From UBA6522 sp965204155 (GTDB taxonomy: Bacteria; Pseudomonadota; Gammaproteobacteria; Steroidobacterales; Rariloculaceae), in the NCBI GenBank assembly GCA_965204155.1, contig OZ241971.1, positions 4,030,001 to 4,094,000 on the forward strand: a stretch of DNA of 64,000 nt, written 5' to 3'. Under the pieces are notes generated by a model. The model made no database searches, was not told the origin of the DNA, and saw only the letters and a program-made list of their open reading frames with translations. This document shows, one piece after another, positions 27,018 through 35,823 of the stretch. Position 1 is the stretch's first letter. The number at the start of each line of letters is the position of its first letter. Position numbers and translations under genes: made by a program.

Positions 27018-27731
27018 TTGACCCTAAAATCCGGATTTACAAATTCCTGCGTATTACTGGCAGCCCTGTTGGTCGCCTGCAATTCGGCTCATGTCATCGC
27101 CGATGACGGCGAATGGCACGAATTGTTCAATGGCAAAGACTTCGACGGCTGGACCGTCAACGTCGAGAACCCGGACTCGATCGTGGTCGAAGACGGTGTA
27201 ATCAAGGTGAAGGGCCGGCGAACGCACCTGTTCTATTCAGGTCCTGTCGCCAATGCCGATTTTCGCAACTTCGAATTTCGAGCGATGGTAAAAACTTTAC
27301 CCGGCTCCAACTCGGGCATCTACTTTCATACCGAGTACCAGGACGAGGACTGGCCCGAGAAGGGCTTCGAAGCCCAGGTCAACAACGGCGGGGGCGGTGC
27401 GATACTGACGGGCAGCTTGTATGACGTAGCCGACCTCCGCACTCCGCGTGAGAACGATCCGGATTTCGTCCTGAGGTACATCCGGGATGTTTCCCATGTG
27501 CTAGTCGATGAGTCGCCCGCAAAATCCGGGGAGTGGTTTGAGTACACGATTATCGTAAGGGGCCACACCGTCGAGACCCGTATCAATGGCAAGACACAGA
27601 TTATCTGGACGCAACCTGAAGGCTGGGCACGGCCGGGCCGGCGCATCGACTCCGGCACGTTTGCGCTGCAGGCGCACGACCCCGGCAGCGAGGTGCATTA
27701 CAAGGATATTCGCGTAAAGGTCCTTGATTGA
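27018..27731 (+). CDS. DUF1080 (3-keto-disaccharide hydrolase domain) lipoprotein
   Basis: 237 residues from TTG 27018, which has AAAGAGGAG about 8 bases upstream. The N-terminus looks like a lipoprotein signal (LLAALLVACNS, Cys near residue 20). The concanavalin-like fold is shown by WHELFNGKDFDGW, FRNFEFRAMVKTLPGSNSGI, YFHTEYQ and SGTFALQAHDPGSEVHYKDI. DUF1080 proteins act on glycosides, some on 3-keto-glycosides; the exact role here is unknown. A sulfatase follows after a few bases, with overlapping possible start. The C-terminal third is duplicated as a relic at 17662-17856. Confidence 0.88.
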   Translation: MTLKSGFTNSCVLLAALLVACNSAHVIADDGEWHELFNGKDFDGWTVNVENPDSIVVEDGVIKVKGRRTHLFYSGPVANADFRNFEFRAMVKTLPGSNSGIYFHTEYQDEDWPEKGFEAQVNNGGGGAILTGSLYDVADLRTPRENDPDFVLRYIRDVSHVLVDESPAKSGEWFEYTIIVRGHTVETRINGKTQIIWTQPEGWARPGRRIDSGTFALQAHDPGSEVHYKDIRVKVLD

Positions 27732-27736
27732 CGGAC

Positions 27737-29332
27737 ATGCCGCACAGAATCCTGTCGGCCCGCGTGGCCCTGCTGCTCGTTGCGTTGACCGTTGTTGCCT
27801 GCTCGCCTGAGCAACCGGATGCCTCGGCCGATGCGCCGCGCTGGAACATTCTGTTTGTTTTCGCCGACGACTGGGGACGCTACGCCGGCGCGTACGCCGA
27901 TATCGACGCTCGGCCCGGCATCAATGCGATCCTGCACACACCCAACATCGATCGCGTTGCGCGCGAAGGTACCGTGTTTCGCCACGCGTTCGCGAGTGCG
28001 CCGTCTTGCACACCGTCCCGCTCCGCGCTGATGAGTGGTCGTCATTTCTTTAACACCGGGCACGGTGCCATCCTGGTGACGGCTGTCTGGGACGGCAGCG
28101 TGCCGTCTTATCCGTTCGCACTGCGCGAAGCCGGATACCGCATCGGCAAGTCGTACAAGATCTGGCGACCGGGCCATCCGGCCGATGCGCCTTTCGGTGG
28201 CCAGGACTACGCCTACCAGGAATTTTCCGAACGCAACGCGAAATTCTCTCGTTACGTATCGGGGCGAATGAAGGAGGGCATCGGTCTTGCAGAGGCGAGC
28301 GCCGAGGTTCTCGACGGCGTACGCCGTAACTTCGCCGATTTTCTTGATGATGTTGGTGATGACGAATCGTGGCACTACCTGTTCGGGCCGAGCAACACGC
28401 ACCGCACCTGGATCGAAGGTTCCGCTCAGGCACTATGGAATATCGATCCGTCGGAACTGCAAGGGCGAATGCCGGCTTACCTGCCGGACGTTGCCGATAT
28501 ACGTCAGGACATTGCCGACTACCTCGGCGAGGTTCAGGCACTGGATGCCTATGTCGGAGTACTCATTGACGAGCTCGAAGCTCGCGGCCATCTCGACCGG
28601 ACACTAATCGTTCTCAGTGGTGACCACGGTATGCCTGGATTTCCGCACGGCAAGGCGACGCTCTACGATGGCGGCACGGGCGTCGCGCTGATCGTTCGCG
28701 TACCGGGCGGCACACCGGGGCGGGTCATCGACGATTTCGTCAGCCTTGCGGACATTGCTCCGACGCTGCTGGAGATCGCCGGGGCACCGCCACTCGACGG
28801 TGCCGACGGCCGCTCGATACTGCCCCATTTGTTGTCCTCGGACAGCGGCCAGATCGATGCGGACCGCAGTTGGGTCGTAACCGGCAGAGAGCGACACTAT
28901 GTCGAGGCGCGAGACGGGCTGCTGCCCTATCCACAGCGTGCGCTGCGAACCGATCAATACCTGTACATACGAAACTACGCCCCGGACCGCTGGCCAATGG
29001 GTTCGCCCGAGGGTGTCGACGGCGGACCACCGTTCGCGGATTTCGATGGCGGACCGACCAAAACCTGGCTCATCGAGCATGCCCAGGATACCGCCTGGAA
29101 AGGCTTTTTTCACCGCGAGCTGATGCATCGCTCCGCGGAAGAGTTGTACGACGTCAACGAAGATCCGGACCAGATAGTGAACCTCGCCGGGGATCCGGCG
29201 TACGAATCGATCCGGGAGACGCTCAGTACGCGCCTGTTCGAGGCGCTCGAGGCGGCCGGTGACCCGCGGCTCCAGGGCGATGGCCTGCACTTCGAGAGGC
29301 CGCCCTTCACAGACCCAGTTACGACACGATAA
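27737..29332 (+). CDS. Type I sulfatase, lipoprotein
   Basis: 531 residues from ATG 27737; TTG 27728 overlapping the previous stop is an alternative. The signal ends LVALTVVACS, so Cys22 is a likely lipidation site. ILFVFADDWGRYAGAY opens the metal site and CTPSRSALMSGR holds the predicted formylglycine Cys91. LSGDHGMPGFPHGKATLYDGG and the DVNEDPDQIVNLA C-terminal block complete the family set. This group resembles heparan N-sulfatase-like enzymes. Co-transcribed with the DUF1080 gene. Confidence 0.92.
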   Translation: MPHRILSARVALLLVALTVVACSPEQPDASADAPRWNILFVFADDWGRYAGAYADIDARPGINAILHTPNIDRVAREGTVFRHAFASAPSCTPSRSALMSGRHFFNTGHGAILVTAVWDGSVPSYPFALREAGYRIGKSYKIWRPGHPADAPFGGQDYAYQEFSERNAKFSRYVSGRMKEGIGLAEASAEVLDGVRRNFADFLDDVGDDESWHYLFGPSNTHRTWIEGSAQALWNIDPSELQGRMPAYLPDVADIRQDIADYLGEVQALDAYVGVLIDELEARGHLDRTLIVLSGDHGMPGFPHGKATLYDGGTGVALIVRVPGGTPGRVIDDFVSLADIAPTLLEIAGAPPLDGADGRSILPHLLSSDSGQIDADRSWVVTGRERHYVEARDGLLPYPQRALRTDQYLYIRNYAPDRWPMGSPEGVDGGPPFADFDGGPTKTWLIEHAQDTAWKGFFHRELMHRSAEELYDVNEDPDQIVNLAGDPAYESIRETLSTRLFEALEAAGDPRLQGDGLHFERPPFTDPVTTR

Positions 29333-29340
29333 GTGTTTCG

Positions 29341-29574
29341 TTAATAAGGAACATACTCCGGCTCATGTGGGTAGTTCGCCGTGGGCTTTAGGACGACGTT
29401 ACGGGATTCGGCCCACTCCAGCCATTCTTCGTACATCGCTCGCGCCAGATCGGCCTGATCCTCCGCGAGATTCGGTCCGGCAACGAGCTGGATGCCCGTA
29501 TCGTGGTAGGCCTGCCCGGACAGCAGGCTCGCTCGCGTCGGGCTGCAGGCACCGGCAAAGCGCAGCAGTTTTGT
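29341..29574 (-). pseudogene. Sulfatase relic with internal deletion
   Basis: In one frame it reads RFAGACSPTRASLLSGQAYH, then GIQLVAGPNLAEDQADLARA, MYEEWLEWAESRNVVLK and PTANYPHEPEYVPY to a stop at 29341. The first part is the sulfatase formylglycine motif region; the second is the extreme C-terminus seen in arylsulfatases. The roughly 300 residues normally between them are absent. An in-frame stop lies just before it. It abuts the end of the intact double sulfatase gene. Confidence 0.82.
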
Positions 29575-32226
29575 TCATTGAGCCGGGTAGTCGAATCGGC
29601 CCATAGCCTCAAGCTCTGCGACGTAGGCGTCGCGGATGGCGAGCAGCCTCGTCACAACTTCAGGGTGCTGCTCATGGACGTTCTGCGTCTCGCCGGGATC
29701 GTCGGCCAGGTTGTAGAGAAAAGTCCCCTCGAGATTCTCGTCAATCGCCTTGCCGTCGGGCAGCGGCGAGGTTTCCCGCGGGTTCAACAACAACTTCCAG
29801 TCGCCCTCCCGGACAGCGTAGGAATGGTTTTTTGTGCGCCAGTAATCAAACTGGTGCCAGACGAAGCTGTCGTGCGTGGTGGACTCCGACGCATCGCTGA
29901 TGAGCGGTGCCAGACTGTGGCCGTCGAGCGCGCTGACGTCGTAGTCGATACCAGCGTACTCCAGGATCGTCGGGAACCAGTCCTGGCTGACGGCGAATTG
30001 ATCGCGGACCTCGCCCGCCGGGATCTTCCCGGGCCAGCGGATGATCCCGGGTACGCGCAGGCCGCCTTCGAACTGCGAGAATTTCGCGCCGCGATAGATG
30101 CCGGCGCTGCCGCCGCCATACAGTGCGCGCTGTTCGGTGGAAAAGCCGTGGTCGCTCTGAAAAATCACGATCGTGTCGTCGAGCACGCCGCGCTGCTCCA
30201 ACGCATCCAGCAGGTCACCGATGCGTGCATCCATCGTGCTGACGAACGCACCGTATTCGAGCTGCCGGCGCTCGAGATCGTGCTCCTTGTACACCGCCAG
30301 CCATTCGGGATCGCCCTGGTACGGATAGTGCGGAGAATTCAGTGCGAAATAGATGAAAAAAGGCCGCGCATCGTCACGATCGATGAACTCGAGGGTCTCC
30401 TCCACCATGAGATCCGCGAAAAAGCGCCCATTCTCGAAGACCTCTTCGCCGTTGCGATAGAGGTCGTGACCGACTCGTCCGACATGGTTCGTGTGCGAGT
30501 AGTTGTCGATGACACCGCCGAGGTGACCGAACGCGTGGTCGAATCCCTGGTAGTTCGGCGTCGTGGTCATCTCGCCGCTCAGGTGCCACTTCCCGATGGC
30601 AGCGGTGCGATAGCCGTTGTCGGCCAGTACTTCGGCGATCGTGACTTCTTCGAGCTGCAGACCGCGGCCCGGCCCGGCGTCGATGTGGACGTTGGTGGTA
30701 ACACCGGCTTTGTCGGGTGTCTTGCCGGTCAGCAACCCCGCGCGCGACGGTGCGCAAACCGGGGCCGCCGCATAGAATTGTGTAAAGCGCACGCCGTCTG
30801 CGGCCATCCGATCGATGTTGGGGGTGTCGATGAAGGTAGAGCCGTAAGCCCCGACATCGGCGTAACCCTGGTCGTCGGTGAAGATCAATAGCACGTTGGG
30901 TTTGGCGCTACCTTGCGCGTGACGGTCGAGCAGCGTTTCCAGCTCAGGATCGGGCGCGTCCACCGTCGGGACCTCCCGCATTATGCAACACGATTCCTGC
31001 GGCTCAATCGCCGTTACGCGGCCGTCGTCATACACGCGCTGCGCGGCGGACATGGCCACAGCACCCGGCGCGAACGGCCGACCCTTGGGGTCGTACCAGG
31101 AATACAATTCATCCGCCGGCGAGCGGTCCGGCACCTGCACCAGAGGCCGGCCGTCGAGTCCGTCATTGTCCGCCCCGGCCAACGCAACGACGGTGGTTGC
31201 AACGTCGGCAAATCCGACGAGGCGATCGTCACGCTTGCCCGGTTCGATGCCCGGGCCGGCGATGATGAGTGGCACGTGCGTGCCGGGGACAGATAAATCT
31301 CCTTTGTCACCTTTGACAGGGCCCGCATTGGTCAATGACGTGATGCTCTTTGCCGTGCCGTTGTCACTCGTGAATACGATGTACGTGTTGTCGGCGATGC
31401 CGAGTTCGTCCACGGCGGCGGTAATCTGCCCGACAAGGAAGTCGAGGTATTCGACATTCGCGCCGAAGTTCTCGCGCGCGCGCATCGTGTCGCTGGCAGG
31501 GCCGGACGCCGTATGCGGCGTGGGCACCCAGGGGCTATGGGGCAGGGAAGTCGGGAAGTAAGCAAGAAACGGCCGGGATTCGGCGGTGGTCTCTCGAATG
31601 AAGTCGATCAGGTAGGCCGTGTGATGATCGGGGCCGTACCCGTCGTCCCCGAGCGTCAGGTCGCGACCGTCGACTTCGAGTTTGGCAGCCCAGTAACGCG
31701 GCCCCGCGCCCTCGCTACCAACGTGATTCAATTGCCACAGCGAGTATTGATCGAAGCCGTAGTCTTCACGCATTACGTCGGGCGTTACATTCGGTGCGGC
31801 GCGTGAAGCATCGTATTCAATCGGGTAATCTGGCGCGGACAACTGCCACTTACCAGCTACCATTGTCTTGTAGCCGGCGCTCTGCAGCGTTTGCGCAAAC
31901 GTCTGCTCGTCCGGATCGAGCCAGCCGAACGCCTCGTAGTTGCGGTAGTTGTGTTTGCCGGTGAGCAGCTGCACGCGCGATGGCGTGCACAACGGCTGAC
32001 TGAAGGTCCGCGTGAACTTGACGCCCCGTGCCGCGAGCGCGTCGATGTTTGGTGTCTCGTACGACAATCCGCCGTAGGGTTCGAAGGCCTCGACGCCCGC
32101 ATCATCGGCAAGAATCACGATGATATTGGGTGGCGTCCGGTTACCGTCGTTTTCAGATTCGGCGCCGGGACCACTGGCCGCAAGAACAGCTGCGACCAGC
32201 ACGATGAACAATCGCATTGCGTACAT
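29575..32226 (-). CDS. Tandem double type I sulfatase
   Basis: 883 residues from ATG 32226 (GGAG 7 bases upstream). Signal peptide about residues 4-23. Unit 1: NIIVILADDAGVEAFEPYGG and CTPSRVQLLTGKHNYRNY, formylglycine Cys80. Unit 2: NVLLIFTDDQGYADVGAYGS and CAPSRAGLLTGK, Cys491. Unit 1 is closest to the single sulfatase at 59263-60624; unit 2 resembles arylsulfatase A-type enzymes. The linker is only about 30 residues, unlike the other double sulfatase at 9981, which has a binding-like domain in between. The fusion could strip two sulfate positions from one sugar. Confidence 0.92.
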   Translation of the reverse strand: MYAMRLFIVLVAAVLAASGPGAESENDGNRTPPNIIVILADDAGVEAFEPYGGLSYETPNIDALAARGVKFTRTFSQPLCTPSRVQLLTGKHNYRNYEAFGWLDPDEQTFAQTLQSAGYKTMVAGKWQLSAPDYPIEYDASRAAPNVTPDVMREDYGFDQYSLWQLNHVGSEGAGPRYWAAKLEVDGRDLTLGDDGYGPDHHTAYLIDFIRETTAESRPFLAYFPTSLPHSPWVPTPHTASGPASDTMRARENFGANVEYLDFLVGQITAAVDELGIADNTYIVFTSDNGTAKSITSLTNAGPVKGDKGDLSVPGTHVPLIIAGPGIEPGKRDDRLVGFADVATTVVALAGADNDGLDGRPLVQVPDRSPADELYSWYDPKGRPFAPGAVAMSAAQRVYDDGRVTAIEPQESCCIMREVPTVDAPDPELETLLDRHAQGSAKPNVLLIFTDDQGYADVGAYGSTFIDTPNIDRMAADGVRFTQFYAAAPVCAPSRAGLLTGKTPDKAGVTTNVHIDAGPGRGLQLEEVTIAEVLADNGYRTAAIGKWHLSGEMTTTPNYQGFDHAFGHLGGVIDNYSHTNHVGRVGHDLYRNGEEVFENGRFFADLMVEETLEFIDRDDARPFFIYFALNSPHYPYQGDPEWLAVYKEHDLERRQLEYGAFVSTMDARIGDLLDALEQRGVLDDTIVIFQSDHGFSTEQRALYGGGSAGIYRGAKFSQFEGGLRVPGIIRWPGKIPAGEVRDQFAVSQDWFPTILEYAGIDYDVSALDGHSLAPLISDASESTTHDSFVWHQFDYWRTKNHSYAVREGDWKLLLNPRETSPLPDGKAIDENLEGTFLYNLADDPGETQNVHEQHPEVVTRLLAIRDAYVAELEAMGRFDYPAQ

Positions 32227-32229
32227 CAA

Positions 32230-32364
32230 TTACTCCAGAATACGTTTTGGCGAGACATTGATGAGACCGTCCTCTTTCTTCGGCGCTGTCGCGACGAAAA
32301 ACATGTGCTGCGCCTCAATGAAATCTGCAAGTCGATCGGTGATTTCCTCGTAGACTTTACCCAT
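32230..32364 (-). pseudogene. Truncated PPOX-family gene relic
   Basis: Reads MGKVYEEITDRLADFIEAQH, MFFVATAPKKEDGLINVSPK, RILE and a stop. It matches the first part of the PPOX protein at 17877-18428. There the sequence runs SPKGHDSFRILG; here GHDSF is missing and a stop follows RILE, so it ends at 44 residues. Its stop lies a few bases before the start of the double sulfatase. Confidence 0.85.
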
Positions 32365-32409
32365 GCCGTTTCCTCAATACTTGTTGCCACGCTTGCGTCA
32401 ATCCGCATG

Positions 32410-32459
32410 TTAGAGCCATAAAGCAACGAATAAAAGCATTAAACTGGTATGAGTTCATG
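32410..32459. promoter_or_regulatory. Second copy of the PPOX/LysR control region
   Basis: Bases 32410-32443 match 18472-18505 at 30 of 34 positions. TATGAGTTCATG (32448-32459) is a YATGA-N2-TCATG site overlapping the start of the LysR relic, the same geometry as in the intact copy. It could still drive the double sulfatase on the minus strand. Confidence 0.55.
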
Positions 32460-32513
32460 CGAAAACTGCCGTCAATTGCAGCACTTCAGGCCTTCGAACG
32501 ACTCATTGCGTGA
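32457..32513 (+). pseudogene. N-terminal relic of a LysR regulator
   Basis: Reads MRKLPSIAALQAFERLIA and a stop. It corresponds to the first residues of the LysR protein at 18519 (MQILPTLKSLRAFEAAARL). The helix-turn-helix and effector domain are gone. The following 390 bp to the TonB receptor start contain no recognisable gene, only the regulatory words noted below. Confidence 0.75.
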
Positions 32514-32664
32514 CTGGCTGCTCGCCCAGGCAGCAAGCGCGACCACCATCCGGACGCCCGCCTCCGTCTAAGGCAACCCGTTTCCGACGTCGGAACTGCC
32601 GGTGCCGCAGTGGCATTGACTCGTGCGTTATTGGCAAGAACTCGACCCGCACAGTGAAGTATGC

Positions 32665-32698
32665 TCGTATATGAGTAGTAGTGCTGATATACGAATTT
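32665..32698. promoter_or_regulatory. Inverted repeat TCGTATAT...ATATACGA before TonB receptor
   Basis: An 8-bp perfect inverted repeat with 14 bp between its arms (32665-32672 and 32687-32694). The right arm is part of TGATATACGAATTT, shared with 26950-26963 before the DUF1080 operon. Candidate operator, about 210 bp before the receptor start. Confidence 0.45.
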
Positions 32699-32806
32699 GT
32701 GCCTACAACGATGTCTATCGCTTTTCATCCGAAACATGCCGTACCCGTTGCCGATGAATCATAGATTCATGCCGAAAAAGCAAGATATGGTGGCATTACA
32801 TAGCGA

Positions 32807-32820
32807 TATAATCATGAAGT
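32807..32820 (+). promoter_or_regulatory. -10 box TATAAT with partial CATGAAGT site
   Basis: A consensus TATAAT at 32807-32812 is directly followed by CATGAAGT, the left two thirds of the recurring palindrome, in the same position as the full sites at 19698 and 49178. Likely promoter of the TonB receptor; no good -35 was found. Confidence 0.5.
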
Positions 32821-32903
32821 GTTAGCGTTTTTCAAAGCGACCAGTAAAGCGTTGGTCGCCTGCCGTGATGTGCCGGCTTCAATTGACCAGGGGGTAGTTC
32901 TCC

Positions 32904-35774
32904 ATGACAAAACTGATTCGTCGCCCGACTTCAGGGCGCCAAGACTTTCTATGTGTGCCGCTGATAGTGGCGAGCCTCATTCTGGTCGCCCAGCCGGCTA
33001 CGGCACAGGACGACGAGGTACTCGAGGAAATCGTCACTACGGGCTCGCTGATAAGGCAGGAACAGAGTTCGAACATCGTCGTGACGCTCGACGACCAGGA
33101 ACTGATCGATCGTGGGGTAAGTAATCCCGTCGAGATCCTGGATACGATCCCGTCGATTCAGGCGAGTGAGGTTACCTCCAACACTCTGAACCTGTTCAAT
33201 CCGAGTTTTGCCAACTTCGCGAACCTGCGCTCACTGGGTGGACAATCGACATTGACCCTGCTGGACGGCAAGCGCGTGGTGCGCGACCCGTTCGCCGGCA
33301 TTGCCACCAACCTCAACGTGTTGCCGCAGGCGGCCGTTTCCAGTGTGGATATCCTGCCCGACGGCGCGTCATCCATTTACGGTTCAGATGCAATCGCCGG
33401 CGTTATCAACTTCAAGATGTATGAAGAGTACGAAGGTTCCGGCCTGAACTTGACGTCGACATTTCCGACTGAAGGAGACGGCGGTGGCCTGAACAAGTTC
33501 TCCACGATTCTCGGCGTCGGCGATCTTGACGCTGACGGTCACAATTTCTATGTCGCTGCATCGGCTCGTAATCGTGATGATCTCAGGGCTGGCGATCGCG
33601 ACTACCTGGACGGACCGTGGGGCGGTGTTCTGCATGGCATCATCGAGCCTGGTGCCGACCCGAATTTTGGCACCCGCCGGGAAGCCTTTCCCGGCAACGT
33701 AAGGCAGCGCAACAATCCACTGGCATCGGGCCAGATTGCGACGAATACCGGGGCCAGCCCATACCCTGACTGTCCGGTGATGTCCGATCAGTTAAGCACG
33801 GGGGACATTCACGCCGTTGGCGACGGCAGCTGCGTCTACACATTGACCGGGCTGAACTTCGTCACGATTTCCGAGGAAGAGCAACACACTCTGGCGTCGC
33901 AGGTATCCAAGCGATTTGCTGACGAGCACACGTTTTCGCTGCAGTTTTTCCATGCGTGGAGCGACATCACGCGCGAAAGGCCATGGCCGAGAATACAGGG
34001 CCGTCAAGTACCTGTCACCTCGCCGTATTATCCTGGCAACGGTATCGTGCCGGCGATTTCCGGGCAGGATATGACTTCGGCTGTCCAGACATACGGCATA
34101 TCGATGGTCGCGCTCGAACGACCTGAAGAAACGGTAACGGACCGCACCTGGCGCCTGATGGCGTCGGTCGACGGCGTCATCGGTGCGTTCGACTACGAAG
34201 TCTGGGCCTTGCAGTCCGAAGCAGAGTTTGAGCAGGCGATCGTATCCTACGACAACCGCTGGGTGGATGGAATTGACGGCACAGACGGTGCGACGTGGAT
34301 CAACCCCTGGGCGGACTTCGCAGGCCAGTCGCCGGCTGCACAGGCGTACATCGCCGGCAGCTACATGGGCAAGGTCAAGGACCGCATTGCCGACGCGCAG
34401 CTCAGAAACGTCGGCTTTACGCTCGGACGGGACATCGAGCAGATCGACGTCGGTGCGGGTGCGGCGGCCCTGGCGTTCGCATTTGAATACACGGAAGAAG
34501 AGCTTTTTACCGGTCTGTCGCTGGAACGCCTTGCGGCCACCAATCAGACGCCGGAGGTTCGCCTCGGTCCGGACCGCAACGTCTCGGGTGCCCGCGACCT
34601 TTACTCGGCGACTCTCGAAGTCCAGGTTCCGATCACCGACGAGCTCGAAGTCAGCGCGTCCGTTCGGTATGACGACTACAGCGACGTCGGCGACACGACC
34701 AATCCGAAATTGCTGATCAATTACGACGTAATGCCAAACGTCAATTTGCACGCCTCATTTGGCAAGGGCTTTCGGGCACCGACGCTGGTCGACCTGTTCA
34801 AGGCGAGGAGCCTGGTCGGCACAATACCCGCCGCTGCCTTTATCTTCGATCGGGAACTGTGTCCGGACGGCGTGACACCAAGCGATCCGCGGGACGATAC
34901 ATTCAATGTCTGCGACCTCCGCGTCAACCGGATTACGGGCGGTAACCTCGATCTGAAGCCCGAAGAATCCGAGACGTTTGCGATCGGTACAGCGATCAGC
35001 TTCGACCACGATCAAACCGGTTTCGGCAACATTGCTGTCGCGCTCGACTACTGGGACTACAGGATCGACAACGTCGTTAATACCGGTATTCCGCCGGAGG
35101 CGATCTTTGGCGATTGGGACCGATTCGCCAGCGACTTCATTTTCCGCTGCAGCACATTCACCGAGGAAGAAATTGATCGGCTCCACAACTGCCCGGACGA
35201 TCCGGCGTTCCGCTTCAACGACTACATCGGCGCCGTTCTGCAGACGAACGCAAACATCGGTGTTGTCGAGACGTCAGGTGTCGACTTCAGGTTCCTCTGG
35301 GATCTGCCGTCTGATATCGGCGACTGGGCGTTCACCTACAATGCGACCTACGTGACCGATTATGACCAGGAAGTCTATGAAGGTTCGGGTGTTCAGTCGC
35401 GCCTCAATCGGTTCCTTACCCGTCATTTCGGTCCGGCGCTGCAACTCAAGCACTACGCGACGCTACGCTGGTCGAATGACGACTGGACCGGATTCCTTCA
35501 GCATCAGTTCCAGAACGGCTACGACGATTGCGGCAGTGTTTGCCGTCGGCCCGACAGGGAGGTCGATTCACACGGCATCTTCAACATCGGCGGCTGGTAC
35601 CAGGTCAACGATGCCATCAGGGTCAACCTGCGTGTGGACAACCTGTTCCAGAACGATCCGCCGTTCACCAATAACTCGGGTGCCGGCAGCATTACGACGG
35701 AGAACACCGACGTCCGGTACTTCGATCACATCGGCCGCAGAGTAGGGCTGACGTTGACGGCTGATTTCGAATAA
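32904..35774 (+). CDS. TonB-dependent outer-membrane receptor
   Basis: 956 residues with a signal peptide (VPLIVASLILVAQPATAQ, about residues 18-35). An EEIVTTGSLIR segment right after it is the usual plug entry. The plug includes LRSLGGQSTLTLLDGKRVV and VDILPDGASSIYGSDAIAGV (about residues 110-170). The rest is a long beta-barrel with FGKGFRAPTLVDLF and a C-terminal strand ending RVGLTLTADF. It belongs to the large family importing oligosaccharides and other ligands. Standing inside the sulfatase region, it is the best candidate for uptake of the sulfated or desulfated oligosaccharide. No SusD-like partner is present, as usual for Proteobacteria. Confidence 0.93.
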   Translation: MTKLIRRPTSGRQDFLCVPLIVASLILVAQPATAQDDEVLEEIVTTGSLIRQEQSSNIVVTLDDQELIDRGVSNPVEILDTIPSIQASEVTSNTLNLFNPSFANFANLRSLGGQSTLTLLDGKRVVRDPFAGIATNLNVLPQAAVSSVDILPDGASSIYGSDAIAGVINFKMYEEYEGSGLNLTSTFPTEGDGGGLNKFSTILGVGDLDADGHNFYVAASARNRDDLRAGDRDYLDGPWGGVLHGIIEPGADPNFGTRREAFPGNVRQRNNPLASGQIATNTGASPYPDCPVMSDQLSTGDIHAVGDGSCVYTLTGLNFVTISEEEQHTLASQVSKRFADEHTFSLQFFHAWSDITRERPWPRIQGRQVPVTSPYYPGNGIVPAISGQDMTSAVQTYGISMVALERPEETVTDRTWRLMASVDGVIGAFDYEVWALQSEAEFEQAIVSYDNRWVDGIDGTDGATWINPWADFAGQSPAAQAYIAGSYMGKVKDRIADAQLRNVGFTLGRDIEQIDVGAGAAALAFAFEYTEEELFTGLSLERLAATNQTPEVRLGPDRNVSGARDLYSATLEVQVPITDELEVSASVRYDDYSDVGDTTNPKLLINYDVMPNVNLHASFGKGFRAPTLVDLFKARSLVGTIPAAAFIFDRELCPDGVTPSDPRDDTFNVCDLRVNRITGGNLDLKPEESETFAIGTAISFDHDQTGFGNIAVALDYWDYRIDNVVNTGIPPEAIFGDWDRFASDFIFRCSTFTEEEIDRLHNCPDDPAFRFNDYIGAVLQTNANIGVVETSGVDFRFLWDLPSDIGDWAFTYNATYVTDYDQEVYEGSGVQSRLNRFLTRHFGPALQLKHYATLRWSNDDWTGFLQHQFQNGYDDCGSVCRRPDREVDSHGIFNIGGWYQVNDAIRVNLRVDNLFQNDPPFTNNSGAGSITTENTDVRYFDHIGRRVGLTLTADFE

Positions 35775-35778
35775 TCGT

Positions 35779-35810
35779 CGGGTTTCGCTCAGGGGTCATG
35801 AGCATACCCG
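35779..35810. terminator. Hairpin between convergent TonB receptor and MmgE/PrpD genes
   Basis: CGGGT...GCTCA pairs with TGAGC...ACCCG around GGGGTCA with a small internal bulge. It lies in the 49-bp gap between the two converging genes and could end transcription from both. No T-run is evident. Confidence 0.5.
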
Positions 35811-35823
35811 AGGCGTGTTGTGG

